Of a DNA stretch of 17,745 bases, positions 1 through 6,474 are shown one piece after another. The DNA is taken from positions 1 to 17,745 of the forward strand of contig JAAEQP010000790.1 of the NCBI GenBank assembly GCA_024231375.1, written 5' to 3'. Under the pieces are notes generated by a model. The model was not told the origin of the DNA. It did no database searches and saw only the letters and a list, made by a program, of their open reading frames with translations. How positions within the stretch are numbered: the first letter of the stretch is position 1; the number at the start of each line of letters is the position of its first letter. The position numbers and the translations under genes were made by a program. This DNA is from a bacterium. Its GTDB lineage: Bacteria; Hydrogenedentota; Hydrogenedentia; Hydrogenedentiales; SLHB01.

Positions 1-32
1 CCGGCAGAAGAAGCTGGGGACATAGACCGAGA

Positions 33-1199
33 CTACCCGACGAGCCGGGCGTAGAGATGGGACAGGTCTCTGATGTGGGCGTCGAGCGAGAATCGGTCAA
101 CGGCCCGTTCGCGTCCAGCTTCAGCCAACCGGCGGCGGCGTTCGGGGTCGAGAGCCAGCGCCTTCAGGCCGCGGTACAGGTCGAGGAAATCGTTGGGCTG
201 GACCAGTTCGACGCAGTCGCCCGCAATCTCGGGTATGGCGCCCGAACGTGTCGCGACGGCCGGTATCCCGCTCGCCATGGCTTCCAACAGCGACATGCCG
301 AACTGCTCTTGCCAATGGGGCATGGCGATGCTTGGGAGGGCGAACGCGTCGGCGGCTCGGAATGCCTCGGCCATCCGGTCGTAGGGCAGCGCGCCCGTGA
401 ACGTGCAGGCATGCCCGATCCCCAAGCGAGCAATGAGCGCCTCGAGTGGGGGCAGTTCAAAACCCGACCCAACCACGAGCAACCGAAACCGGATGTCCTT
501 GAGATCGGGGTCGTGGATCAGTTCGCGAAGGGCCAGCACGAGGAAATTGACGCCCTTCCGAGGCATGAGAAAGCCGGTGTAGAGAATGACGAACTCGTCC
601 GCGCCGACAGCGAAGGCGTCCCGGTTCGCGGCACCGGGGCAGAATGCGCCGGTGTCCACGCCTGGATTGCACTGCACGACTCGGTCGGCGGGAACGCCTT
701 CCATATCCAGCATGCGTCGCGACCGCTCTGTGTGGACGATGAAGAGATCGGCCTCGGCCGCGACCTGCTCCTTGAGGGCGCGGCGTTCGGCGTCCGGTTC
801 GGCGTTGAAGGGCAGGTTGTCCCACACCATGACCGAGAGCGGGATGCCGAAACGCCGCTTCGCTTCCAAGGCCTCGCGCGTCCAGTCCGTGGTCATCTCC
901 CACGTCTGGATGAGGTCGAACCCTTGGAGCCGGTCCGCGAACGGCAGAATACGCGATTCCTGGCCGCGGTAGCGCTCCAGAAGGGTGTTCTTCAACCGCA
1001 CCAGGGGATTGCCCATCTGGGTGTCAAAGTAGATCGTCTCGACGGGAAAGGTCGTGTCCGCGTCCTGCCGTTCGTCCATGAACTGCTGAATGATGGAGTC
1101 CGCGCGGAATAGGACGACTTCGCGGACGCCTTCGAGACGGGAGTAGGGCCGTAGATGCCAGGAGTTGAACCGGTTGCCTTTGAGCAGGGCCAGTCTCAC
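33..1199 (-). CDS. Family 4 (GT-B) glycosyltransferase
   Basis: This 388-residue protein is probably a retaining GT-B glycosyltransferase that moves a sugar from a nucleotide-sugar donor onto a growing surface glycan at the cytoplasmic face of the membrane. The C-terminal half carries the family hallmarks: a G-F-x-x-P-R-K-G strand-loop at about residues 209-216, a VVGSG strand at 242-246, and the donor-binding E-x7-E motif at E298 and E306, followed by ASGIPAVAT and GAIPEI. The N-terminal acceptor domain is less conserved. No signal peptide or membrane helix is seen. The start is GTG at 1199, supported by GGGGAGA (complement of 1206-1212) 6 nt upstream and by a 4-nt GTGA overlap with the preceding acetyltransferase stop. 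It is the last complete gene of the polysaccharide operon in this window. Donor and acceptor cannot be read from sequence. Confidence 0.9.
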   Translation of the reverse strand: MRLALLKGNRFNSWHLRPYSRLEGVREVVLFRADSIIQQFMDERQDADTTFPVETIYFDTQMGNPLVRLKNTLLERYRGQESRILPFADRLQGFDLIQTWEMTTDWTREALEAKRRFGIPLSVMVWDNLPFNAEPDAERRALKEQVAAEADLFIVHTERSRRMLDMEGVPADRVVQCNPGVDTGAFCPGAANRDAFAVGADEFVILYTGFLMPRKGVNFLVLALRELIHDPDLKDIRFRLLVVGSGFELPPLEALIARLGIGHACTFTGALPYDRMAEAFRAADAFALPSIAMPHWQEQFGMSLLEAMASGIPAVATRSGAIPEIAGDCVELVQPNDFLDLYRGLKALALDPERRRRLAEAGRERAVDRFSLDAHIRDLSHLYARLVG

Positions 1200-1711
1200 G
1201 CATCGTCTCCCCAGAAGTGCTTTTCAAGGACCCGGCGCGCCGCCTCGCGGTCGAGGGGTATCTGAATGTGGCGATCCACGCACTTCTTCTCATATTCCTC
1301 GAGGGTGCAGATGACACGCGCGGGATTCCCGGCCACCACGGTGTTGGGCGGCACGGTCTTGGTAACCACGCTCCCCGCGCCGATCACGCTGTTGGGGCCG
1401 ATCACCACGTTGGGCAGGATGGTGGCGCCGACACCGATCACGCAGTTGTCGCGCACTTCGATGGACCCGAACGAGGTGAGCTGCTCGTGGGTGTCCCGGA
1501 ACACGTGGGTCAGGTTGTGGGTGACGAAGGTGACGTCGTTCGAAATGCCCACATGGTCGCCGAGCTTGATGAGCCAGGGCTCGGGTCCGAAGTTGGTGCT
1601 GTAGAGCCGGCATCGTTCGCCGATGCGGACACCCATAGCACGGCACACCTTGGTCTTTGTCTCCTCCGAACCGTAACGAAGCAGTAGTTTGCGGTAGAGT
1701 CTCGAAAGCAT
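1196..1711 (-). CDS. Hexapeptide-repeat (left-handed beta-helix) acyltransferase
   Basis: This is probably an O- or N-acetyltransferase that decorates a sugar of the polysaccharide made by this operon, using acetyl-CoA. From this start it has 171 residues. Isoleucine/valine-rich hexapeptide turns run through the central and C-terminal parts: IKLGDHVGIS, then SIEVRDNCVIGVGATILPNV, VIGPNSVIGAGSVV and the closing loop TVVAGNPARVI typical of the maltose/galactoside O-acetyltransferase-like group. The candidate catalytic histidine lies in VTHNLTH. I chose ATG at 1711 because AAGGGG stands 11 nt upstream and the gene then begins 8 nt after the methyltransferase stop. A longer frame from 1768 would add 19 residues with no family resemblance and would overlap that gene. 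Its stop overlaps the next glycosyltransferase start (GTGA). The acceptor sugar is unknown. Confidence 0.87.
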   Translation of the reverse strand: MLSRLYRKLLLRYGSEETKTKVCRAMGVRIGERCRLYSTNFGPEPWLIKLGDHVGISNDVTFVTHNLTHVFRDTHEQLTSFGSIEVRDNCVIGVGATILPNVVIGPNSVIGAGSVVTKTVPPNTVVAGNPARVICTLEEYEKKCVDRHIQIPLDREAARRVLEKHFWGDDA

Positions 1712-1719
1712 ACGGCGAG

Positions 1720-2475
1720 CTACCCCTTGTCGATTCGCCAGAATCCGTGCAGACTGGCGTCCGGCCACGCGTGAACAATGGCAGGTCCAACTGCTCTGAA
1801 GAGTCGTTGGAGCCGAAACTTCCCAGCTTCGGGAATCCTAGCATGCTCGATCCAGGGAAACAATCCGATCCCCACCTCCACACCGTACCCGATGCGGCGC
1901 ATAGGACCGAATCCGGCGTTGCCGAACATGCGGCGCACCCAGCGCGACGTGAGCGGTTGCTCAAGTTCCTGGGGTTGCCAGTGGCGGAAGGGGGCCCACG
2001 TGTGGCGGTCGTAGGATCCCCAGTGCTCGCACCACCACTTGACCAGCCCGGCGACGTTCGCGTAGTTCGGTACCGACAGGAATGCGGCCCCCCCGGGGCG
2101 TAGCAGGCGCCGAAACTCGGCTGCCGCCGCCGCGCCGTCCGGGAGATGTTCGAAGGCGTCGATGCAGCACACCAGGTCGAACCGGCTGTCGGGAAACGGG
2201 AGCGCGTCGGCCGAGGCCAAGGCCAGGCGGAATCCGCTTCGGCTGGATACGATATCCACCCCTGTGTAGCGGCCGCCGCGGGCTTCGACGAACTCGCCGA
2301 GATAGCCGCGTCCGCATCCCACATCCAGCACGTCCGCGTCGCCGACATCAATCCCGAGCGTGTCGAACACCGAACTCAAGAGGTCGTGGTTGAACCCGTC
2401 CACACCTCCGAAGGGCGAACTGACCATGAGCGGGTTGGCTTCGTAATAGGCCTGCACTCCCTTGTTCAGTACCAT
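1720..2475 (-). CDS. Class I SAM-dependent methyltransferase
   Basis: This 251-residue cytoplasmic protein has the Rossmann-type core of class I methyltransferases. Motif I is VLDVGCGRG at residues 49-57 (SAM glycine loop), the acidic post-I residue is D74 in TGVDI, and SADALPFPDSRFDLV (88-102) with CIDAFEHLPD is the usual Methyltransf_11-type motif II/III region. LLRPGGAAFLSVPNY follows. It most likely methylates a sugar or lipid-linked intermediate of the polysaccharide, given its place between glycosyltransferases and an acetyltransferase. The ATG at 2475 follows GGAGG with a 5-nt spacer. It overlaps the upstream glycosyltransferase stop by 10 nt, which implies translational coupling. The substrate is not identifiable, and a quinone or small-molecule methyltransferase cannot be excluded from the fold alone. 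Confidence 0.88.
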   Translation of the reverse strand: MVLNKGVQAYYEANPLMVSSPFGGVDGFNHDLLSSVFDTLGIDVGDADVLDVGCGRGYLGEFVEARGGRYTGVDIVSSRSGFRLALASADALPFPDSRFDLVCCIDAFEHLPDGAAAAAEFRRLLRPGGAAFLSVPNYANVAGLVKWWCEHWGSYDRHTWAPFRHWQPQELEQPLTSRWVRRMFGNAGFGPMRRIGYGVEVGIGLFPWIEHARIPEAGKFRLQRLFRAVGPAIVHAWPDASLHGFWRIDKG

Positions 2476-3332
2476 ACGGGCCTCCGCGCAAACCGGCTGC
2501 CCACGTAGACGGCCACGGGCCGCAGTACGGGGTAGGTGGCGCTTGCCAGCGAATTCAGGCTACCGCGCTTCAACTCACGCAACCATTGGACGTATTTCGG
2601 CGGACTCGCCAGGTCGCGGACCAGATCCCATTCGGTGTAGGCGCAACCCATGAGGCGCAAGGCCATGCCTTCGTTGCGACAGCGCTTGAAGAGCCGGTAG
2701 AAGGCGTAGTTGTGATGGTGAAACACCGGCGCATCGTCCGGAAAGGCTATCCGCAGCCTGGCCTCGTGCAGTTTGGTCTGGAACTGGAAATCTTCGCCCG
2801 TGGGTTGCGGGTCGAAGCGCAACCGCTCCCACACATCGCGCGGCACGGCTGAGTTGGCAAAGGAGAGGCCGCGGCCGTAGCGGCTCACAAACTTCTTGAT
2901 CTCGCGCGTGAAGTAGAAGTACCCGTTGCGCTCCCACGTGAATTGGGCAAACTGCCGGTCCGGGTCGGGTCGCGACGATCCACACGATGCCCCCACCTCA
3001 GGATCGCTCAGTGGACGGACTAGATTCTCCAGCCAATCCTCGTCTGTCGGCACGGCGTCTTGAGATAGGTTCACCACAATGGGCGTCGATGTCTCCTGAT
3101 AGGCGAGGTCCCGGGTTCGGCCCCAGTTGAAGTCTTCCGTGGGGATGGCGACTGTGCGGACATCGCGCTCCTTGAGCAAGTCCAATGTGCCGTCCGTGGA
3201 CCCGGAATCCACCGCCAGCCATTCCACACGCCGCCGGGTGCGTTGCGTGGCCAATGCGTCGAGGATGCGGCCGATAAAGGGTTCCGCATTTCTCGTCAGC
3301 ATGGCTATCGTTACCGCGCGGTCGTCCGTCAC
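2466..3332 (-). CDS. Family 2 (GT-A) glycosyltransferase, rhamnosyltransferase-like
   Basis: This 288-residue inverting GT-A glycosyltransferase would transfer a sugar to the glycan precursor in the cytoplasm. The N-terminus has VTIAMLTRN, followed by VDSGSTDGT, the nucleotide-binding loop of family 2. The metal-site region reads NLSQDAVP. From memory, a Q-D-A core is the usual form in rhamnosyltransferase-like family 2 members, so I do not treat the missing DxD as a defect. GEDFQFQTKL provides the catalytic-base ED motif. The start is GTG at 3332, preceded by GGGAGGGG with an 8-nt spacer and overlapping the upstream gene by 4 nt (GTGA). No membrane helix is evident. The rhamnose assignment is only a resemblance. 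Confidence 0.9.
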   Translation of the reverse strand: MTDDRAVTIAMLTRNAEPFIGRILDALATQRTRRRVEWLAVDSGSTDGTLDLLKERDVRTVAIPTEDFNWGRTRDLAYQETSTPIVVNLSQDAVPTDEDWLENLVRPLSDPEVGASCGSSRPDPDRQFAQFTWERNGYFYFTREIKKFVSRYGRGLSFANSAVPRDVWERLRFDPQPTGEDFQFQTKLHEARLRIAFPDDAPVFHHHNYAFYRLFKRCRNEGMALRLMGCAYTEWDLVRDLASPPKYVQWLRELKRGSLNSLASATYPVLRPVAVYVGSRFARRPVWY

Positions 3333-4303
3333 GGGTACCGCCCCTCCCTTGTCAACATGTCATCCAACTCATCCGCGGTCACTGCGCACCGGCGCTGAAT
3401 GCCCAAACGCGCAATCAATGCATGCGGCAGGGCCGCCACCGTGGCGCCCCACGTCCCGAGAAGATACCACATAGCGTTCCACGCGCCCATTTCGCACCGC
3501 GCCGCCGTCCACACACGACGGTTCTGGTGGAGCCGTTCGGCGGCGATGCTACGCGCATGCCGAAACAGCAGGGCCATGGGCATGTTCTTCAGGGTGAGGA
3601 TCACGTGGTTGCGGCAACACTGGCGCGTGCGCCAGAGGGTGCGGCCCTCCAGACTCGCCGATCCGATGTGATAGGCCACGGCATCGCACACAAAATGGGC
3701 ACGGAACCCCGCCAACCGTGCGCGGAAACTGAGGTCGCTGTCCTCGAAATACGCCTTGAACCAAGGGTCGAGTCGTCCGACCCCCTCGAACACCTCACGC
3801 CGGTACAAACCGGCGCCGGCCGACACACCGAAGATCTCACTTGGATATCTGAACCCGTCCAGTCTGCGCTTGAACCCAATGCTCTGGGGACGTCCATTTT
3901 CCTGCTGTTCGTCGCCCGCGCTGTAGATAATCTCCGGCTCATCGCGGAACAGAACGAGGGGCGCAAACATGGCCGCGTCCGATTTGTCGGCGGCGTCTAC
4001 AAGGCGCTCCAGGAAATCGGGCTTCAAGGTCATGTCGTTGTTGAGAAGCAGCACAAGCTCGCACGAGGCCGCTCCGATACCCGCATTCGTCGCGGCGCAG
4101 AACCCTTGGTTTCGCGGCAACACGACCAGTCGCGCGTCCGGATGCGATTCCCGCACGTAGGCATCTGTGCCGTCCGTGGACCCGTCGTCCACGACGACAA
4201 CCTCGAAAGCGCGAAACGTCTGCTCGTCCAACGAGGCAAGGCATGCCTCCACCAGATCTTTCCGGTTCCACGAGGGAATCACTATGGATACGCATGGTCG
4301 CAT
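3329..4303 (-). CDS. Family 2 (GT-A) glycosyltransferase
   Basis: This second family 2 glycosyltransferase has 324 residues. It begins directly with the first beta strand, VSIVIPSWNRKDLV, then has VVVVDDGSTDGTD (nucleotide binding), NQGFCAATNAGI, the LLNNDM metal site in place of DxD, and FEDSDLSFRARLAG with the catalytic ED. This pattern matches WbbL-like rhamnosyl or related transferases. A hydrophobic stretch near the C-terminus (WYLLGTWGATVAALPHALI) could be a membrane anchor or amphipathic helix. I placed the start at ATG 4303 because family homology begins there. An alternative ATG at 4351 would add 16 residues, and neither has a strong ribosome binding site. The frame stays open to 4759, but that extension is antisense to the neighbouring gene and shows no family features. 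This is the first gene of the operon visible here. Confidence 0.88.
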   Translation of the reverse strand: MRPCVSIVIPSWNRKDLVEACLASLDEQTFRAFEVVVVDDGSTDGTDAYVRESHPDARLVVLPRNQGFCAATNAGIGAASCELVLLLNNDMTLKPDFLERLVDAADKSDAAMFAPLVLFRDEPEIIYSAGDEQQENGRPQSIGFKRRLDGFRYPSEIFGVSAGAGLYRREVFEGVGRLDPWFKAYFEDSDLSFRARLAGFRAHFVCDAVAYHIGSASLEGRTLWRTRQCCRNHVILTLKNMPMALLFRHARSIAAERLHQNRRVWTAARCEMGAWNAMWYLLGTWGATVAALPHALIARLGIQRRCAVTADELDDMLTREGRYP

Positions 4304-4414
4304 GATGGAATTCAGTGTACTCGAAAGCGTGCGACAGAGCCATACTTGCATGAGTGACAAGGCAACGCCTATCTGGTAGAGTCGCCGGAGCGACCGCGAA
4401 ACGAGGAACGTGCC
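4304..4414. promoter_or_regulatory. Divergent intergenic region between the glycan operon and the toroid gene
   Basis: About 110 nt separate two divergently transcribed genes, so promoters for both should lie here. On the plus strand TTGCAT (4346-4351) and TATCTG (4370-4375) are spaced 18 nt, a weak match to sigma70 consensus. I see no convincing promoter on the minus strand and no clear inverted repeat. The glycan operon promoter may also overlap the alternative start at 4351. Confidence 0.25.
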
Positions 4415-5443
4415 ATGAGCGACACAGGTCAGGTGCCAAGGTTCCCGATGCAACGCGAAACGGTGTTTTCGCCCGCCTTTCTGGATACCTTCCGCGAGAA
4501 CCTGCGCGCGTGGTCGATTGGGCTCCACGACCCGGCGACGGGGGGCTTTCGCCACAGCGACGCCATCGGCGTGAATGTCATGAGCAGCACGGACATGGTC
4601 TGGATTCGATACGCGTTGCGGGACCCGGACCCAGGCGCGCCGGACCGGGACCGCCTGGTTGCGTACCTGCAGGGAGAGCAGGACCCCGAGACCGGCATGG
4701 TGTATCACGACCGGGGTCCGGCAGGCCAAGGCCATTGCGACGGCCACGCGTTCTGGCATACGGCGCGCGCCCTCGGCATCCTGGGCGCACAGTTACGGCA
4801 CTTTCCCCATCACCTGAAACCGCTGGTTACCCCGGCGGGGCTCGAGGCGTGGTTCGATTCCATCGAATGGGACGCTGAGCACGGCCCCAAGCACCACGAG
4901 GTGTTGGGACTCATCCCGCTGCTAGTGAATCTCCATGACGCGGAATGGACCGATGTGTTCTACCGCAAGATTGGCGAACAGCAGGACCCGGCGACCGGCG
5001 CATGGCCGCGCGTCGAAACCAATATCAGCCGTACTTACGCGTATACGGTGCTGCACATCGCGGGCGGGCGGATGCCCGCATACCCGGACCGCATCGTGGA
5101 CACCATTCTCGACCTGCAAGAACCGAACGGGCTGTGGGACACAGCCGTGCCCCAGTTCCACACCATGGACTCGGCCTATCTTCTGGCGCGATTGCCGTCA
5201 GCCATCGGACACCGCCAGGAACACGCCCGCGACGCCCTCTGGCGGCTCGGGGACGCCGCGCGGAACGCGTTTCTCGAGAATCAACCCTACTACACCGGCA
5301 ATCCGCACAAGATGCTGTCGCTCACGCACACCTTTGGCCTCCTTCAAGAGGTGTTCCCGGGCGAGTTTCCGTCGGACACGCCGTACCGCTTCGAATGGGA
5401 GGACACCAGCGTGTATCGGTGCGGTGTGATTGCTGGAGGGTAG
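4415..5443 (+). CDS. Repeat-containing protein, putative alpha/alpha-toroid fold
   Basis: I do not recognise this 342-residue protein as a named family. Four short repeats are visible: HDPATGGF (38-45), QDPETGMV (89-96), QDPATGAW (190-197) and QEPNGLW (235-241). Each is followed by a helical segment: D60-MVWIRYAL, CDGHAFWHTARALGIL (108-123), SRTYAYTVLHIAGG (205-218) and MDSAYLLARL (251-260). Turn-plus-helix repeats of this kind are characteristic of alpha/alpha-toroid proteins such as terpene cyclase/prenyltransferase-like and some glycan-processing enzymes, but no D-x-D-D or aspartate-rich catalytic motif is seen. Conserved-looking polar residues include H107, C108, D109, H111 and H115. There is no signal peptide, so it is probably cytoplasmic. 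ATG 4415 follows GAGGAA at good spacing. It is transcribed alone, divergent from the glycan operon, and may act on sugars, but that is inference. Confidence 0.8.
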   Translation: MSDTGQVPRFPMQRETVFSPAFLDTFRENLRAWSIGLHDPATGGFRHSDAIGVNVMSSTDMVWIRYALRDPDPGAPDRDRLVAYLQGEQDPETGMVYHDRGPAGQGHCDGHAFWHTARALGILGAQLRHFPHHLKPLVTPAGLEAWFDSIEWDAEHGPKHHEVLGLIPLLVNLHDAEWTDVFYRKIGEQQDPATGAWPRVETNISRTYAYTVLHIAGGRMPAYPDRIVDTILDLQEPNGLWDTAVPQFHTMDSAYLLARLPSAIGHRQEHARDALWRLGDAARNAFLENQPYYTGNPHKMLSLTHTFGLLQEVFPGEFPSDTPYRFEWEDTSVYRCGVIAGG

Positions 5444-5494
5444 GCGTCCTCAGCAGACGTAGCTCTGCCTCGAGTCGCATCGGTTACCGCTGAA

Positions 5495-6259
5495 TCATCC
5501 CCGCCTGGGGCGCGGCAGGATGGCCGTGGCCCCGACAAGCGCACCCTCGAGGGGCACCAGCGCAACCAGAAGGGGCGCGATGTTGGCGGGTGTGGACCCG
5601 TGATTCGCTGCCTCGGCTGCAAGCAACACCGCTACGGGCATCAAGAAATGACCAAAGAGGATGATCCACAGCAGGGCGCGTCCTCCAAGAGTCGGGTCTT
5701 GGCTCACGCGCCATCGCCTCATGAAGGTCGTCCCGGCAAGGGACAGGAGAACGATTGCCGCCGAGAACGCGAAGTAGACGGACTCTAGGGCGGACTCGCG
5801 GTGCTTAGCCCGCGCACCCTCATCGAAGCTGAAAAGGAAGTCGCTTTCTACCGTATTCTTCTCCAGGAAGTCCTTCAACTGCCCTTCATTGAGGAGATCA
5901 AGGTCCACCGTTTCGGTTTCGTCTCTGTCGAAGATCCCCCGAAGCTGAGACTCGTAGTAGTCAATCTTGCGCAGCAACCAGATATCATCACGACGATGCG
6001 CTATCGCGCGCGGCAAGGCAACGACGCCGGCAAGCACAAGAAAGATGCCTATGAAAAGTGATGCCACACCTGGTGACCGTATCCCCACCAGACCACCTGG
6101 CGCTTGCGGGGGAGGTTTCGGGTGGTTCGCGGTATCTGGGGCCAGGGATATGGTGATCCGGCCGCCGCAGTGGTTACACTTGCCGGACGTTCCCGCAAAC
6201 TCCTTCGGGACGTTGAGTGTGTCGCCGCATTGCGGGCACTTGACACTGATAGTTTGCAC
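5495..6259 (-). CDS. Zinc-ribbon protein with about four transmembrane helices
   Basis: This 254-residue protein is not recognised as a named family. It starts with a four-cysteine zinc ribbon (C8-P-Q-C11 and C28-N-H-C31, with the intervening LNVP and AGTSGKC pattern common in planctomycete-type ribbon domains). A proline-rich linker (about 43-55) leads to hydrophobic segments at about 64-84, 158-179, 193-215 and 226-248. A charged, Asp/Glu-rich loop (about 88-155) separates the first two. With an even number of helices, the ribbon and the C-terminus would lie on the same side, probably the cytoplasm. The start is GTG at 6259, chosen because GGGAGGG stands 7 nt upstream and the ribbon begins at once. 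It is convergent with the gene ending at 5443 (51 nt between them) and divergent from the fusion gene. No function can be assigned. Confidence 0.8.
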   Translation of the reverse strand: MQTISVKCPQCGDTLNVPKEFAGTSGKCNHCGGRITISLAPDTANHPKPPPQAPGGLVGIRSPGVASLFIGIFLVLAGVVALPRAIAHRRDDIWLLRKIDYYESQLRGIFDRDETETVDLDLLNEGQLKDFLEKNTVESDFLFSFDEGARAKHRESALESVYFAFSAAIVLLSLAGTTFMRRWRVSQDPTLGGRALLWIILFGHFLMPVAVLLAAEAANHGSTPANIAPLLVALVPLEGALVGATAILPRPRRG

Positions 6260-6409
6260 GGAAAGGCCCTCCCACCTTCAGGCATTACATACCGGCCAGC
6301 ATTCGAGACCTCTTCACGGCGCGTCTTGGTTCATTGTAGGAGCCGACATTGACGGATTCAAGGCGCCACGCATCTGAGCTGACAGTGCGAGCGATTGAAC
6401 CCGAATCCA

Positions 6410-6438
6410 TTGACTGCCATGCACGTTGGGCGTAGGAT
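6410..6438 (+). promoter_or_regulatory. Sigma70-like promoter for the fusion-protein operon
   Basis: TTGACT (6410-6415) and TAGGAT (6433-6438) are separated by 17 nt, a good sigma70 match: five of six at -35 and four of six at -10. Transcription would start near 6445, about 30 nt before the ATG at 6475, and the ribosome binding site GAGGGG (6460-6465, 9-nt spacer) falls inside this leader. On the other strand, TATGTAAT (complement of 6284-6291) could serve the divergent zinc-ribbon gene but lacks a -35 partner. Consensus matching only. Confidence 0.5.
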
Positions 6439-6474
6439 AACCGGCCTTGGTGATGTAACGAGGGGTTTCTGCCG

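Noticed and set aside
1..23. Possible start of another minus-strand gene (ATG at 23, reading off the left edge)
   Set aside because: Only seven complete codons are visible and no clear ribosome binding site precedes it; too little to call.
57..1112. Long plus-strand open frame opposite the family 4 glycosyltransferase
   Set aside because: It is antisense to a gene with clear motifs and a ribosome binding site. Long antisense frames are expected in GC-rich DNA, and its translation shows no recognisable domain.
1290..2351. 353-codon minus-strand open frame across the methyltransferase and acetyltransferase genes
   Set aside because: It is in another frame of two real genes on the same strand, with no domain of its own and no suitable start.
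2466..3332. Loss of the DxD motif as a sign of an inactive glycosyltransferase
   Set aside because: S-Q-D-A at the metal site is, from memory, a normal variant in rhamnosyltransferase-like family 2 enzymes, and the remaining motifs are intact.
4304..4759. N-terminal extension of the first glycosyltransferase
   Set aside because: The frame is open upstream, but family similarity starts at 4303 and the extension lies antisense to the beginning of the toroid gene.
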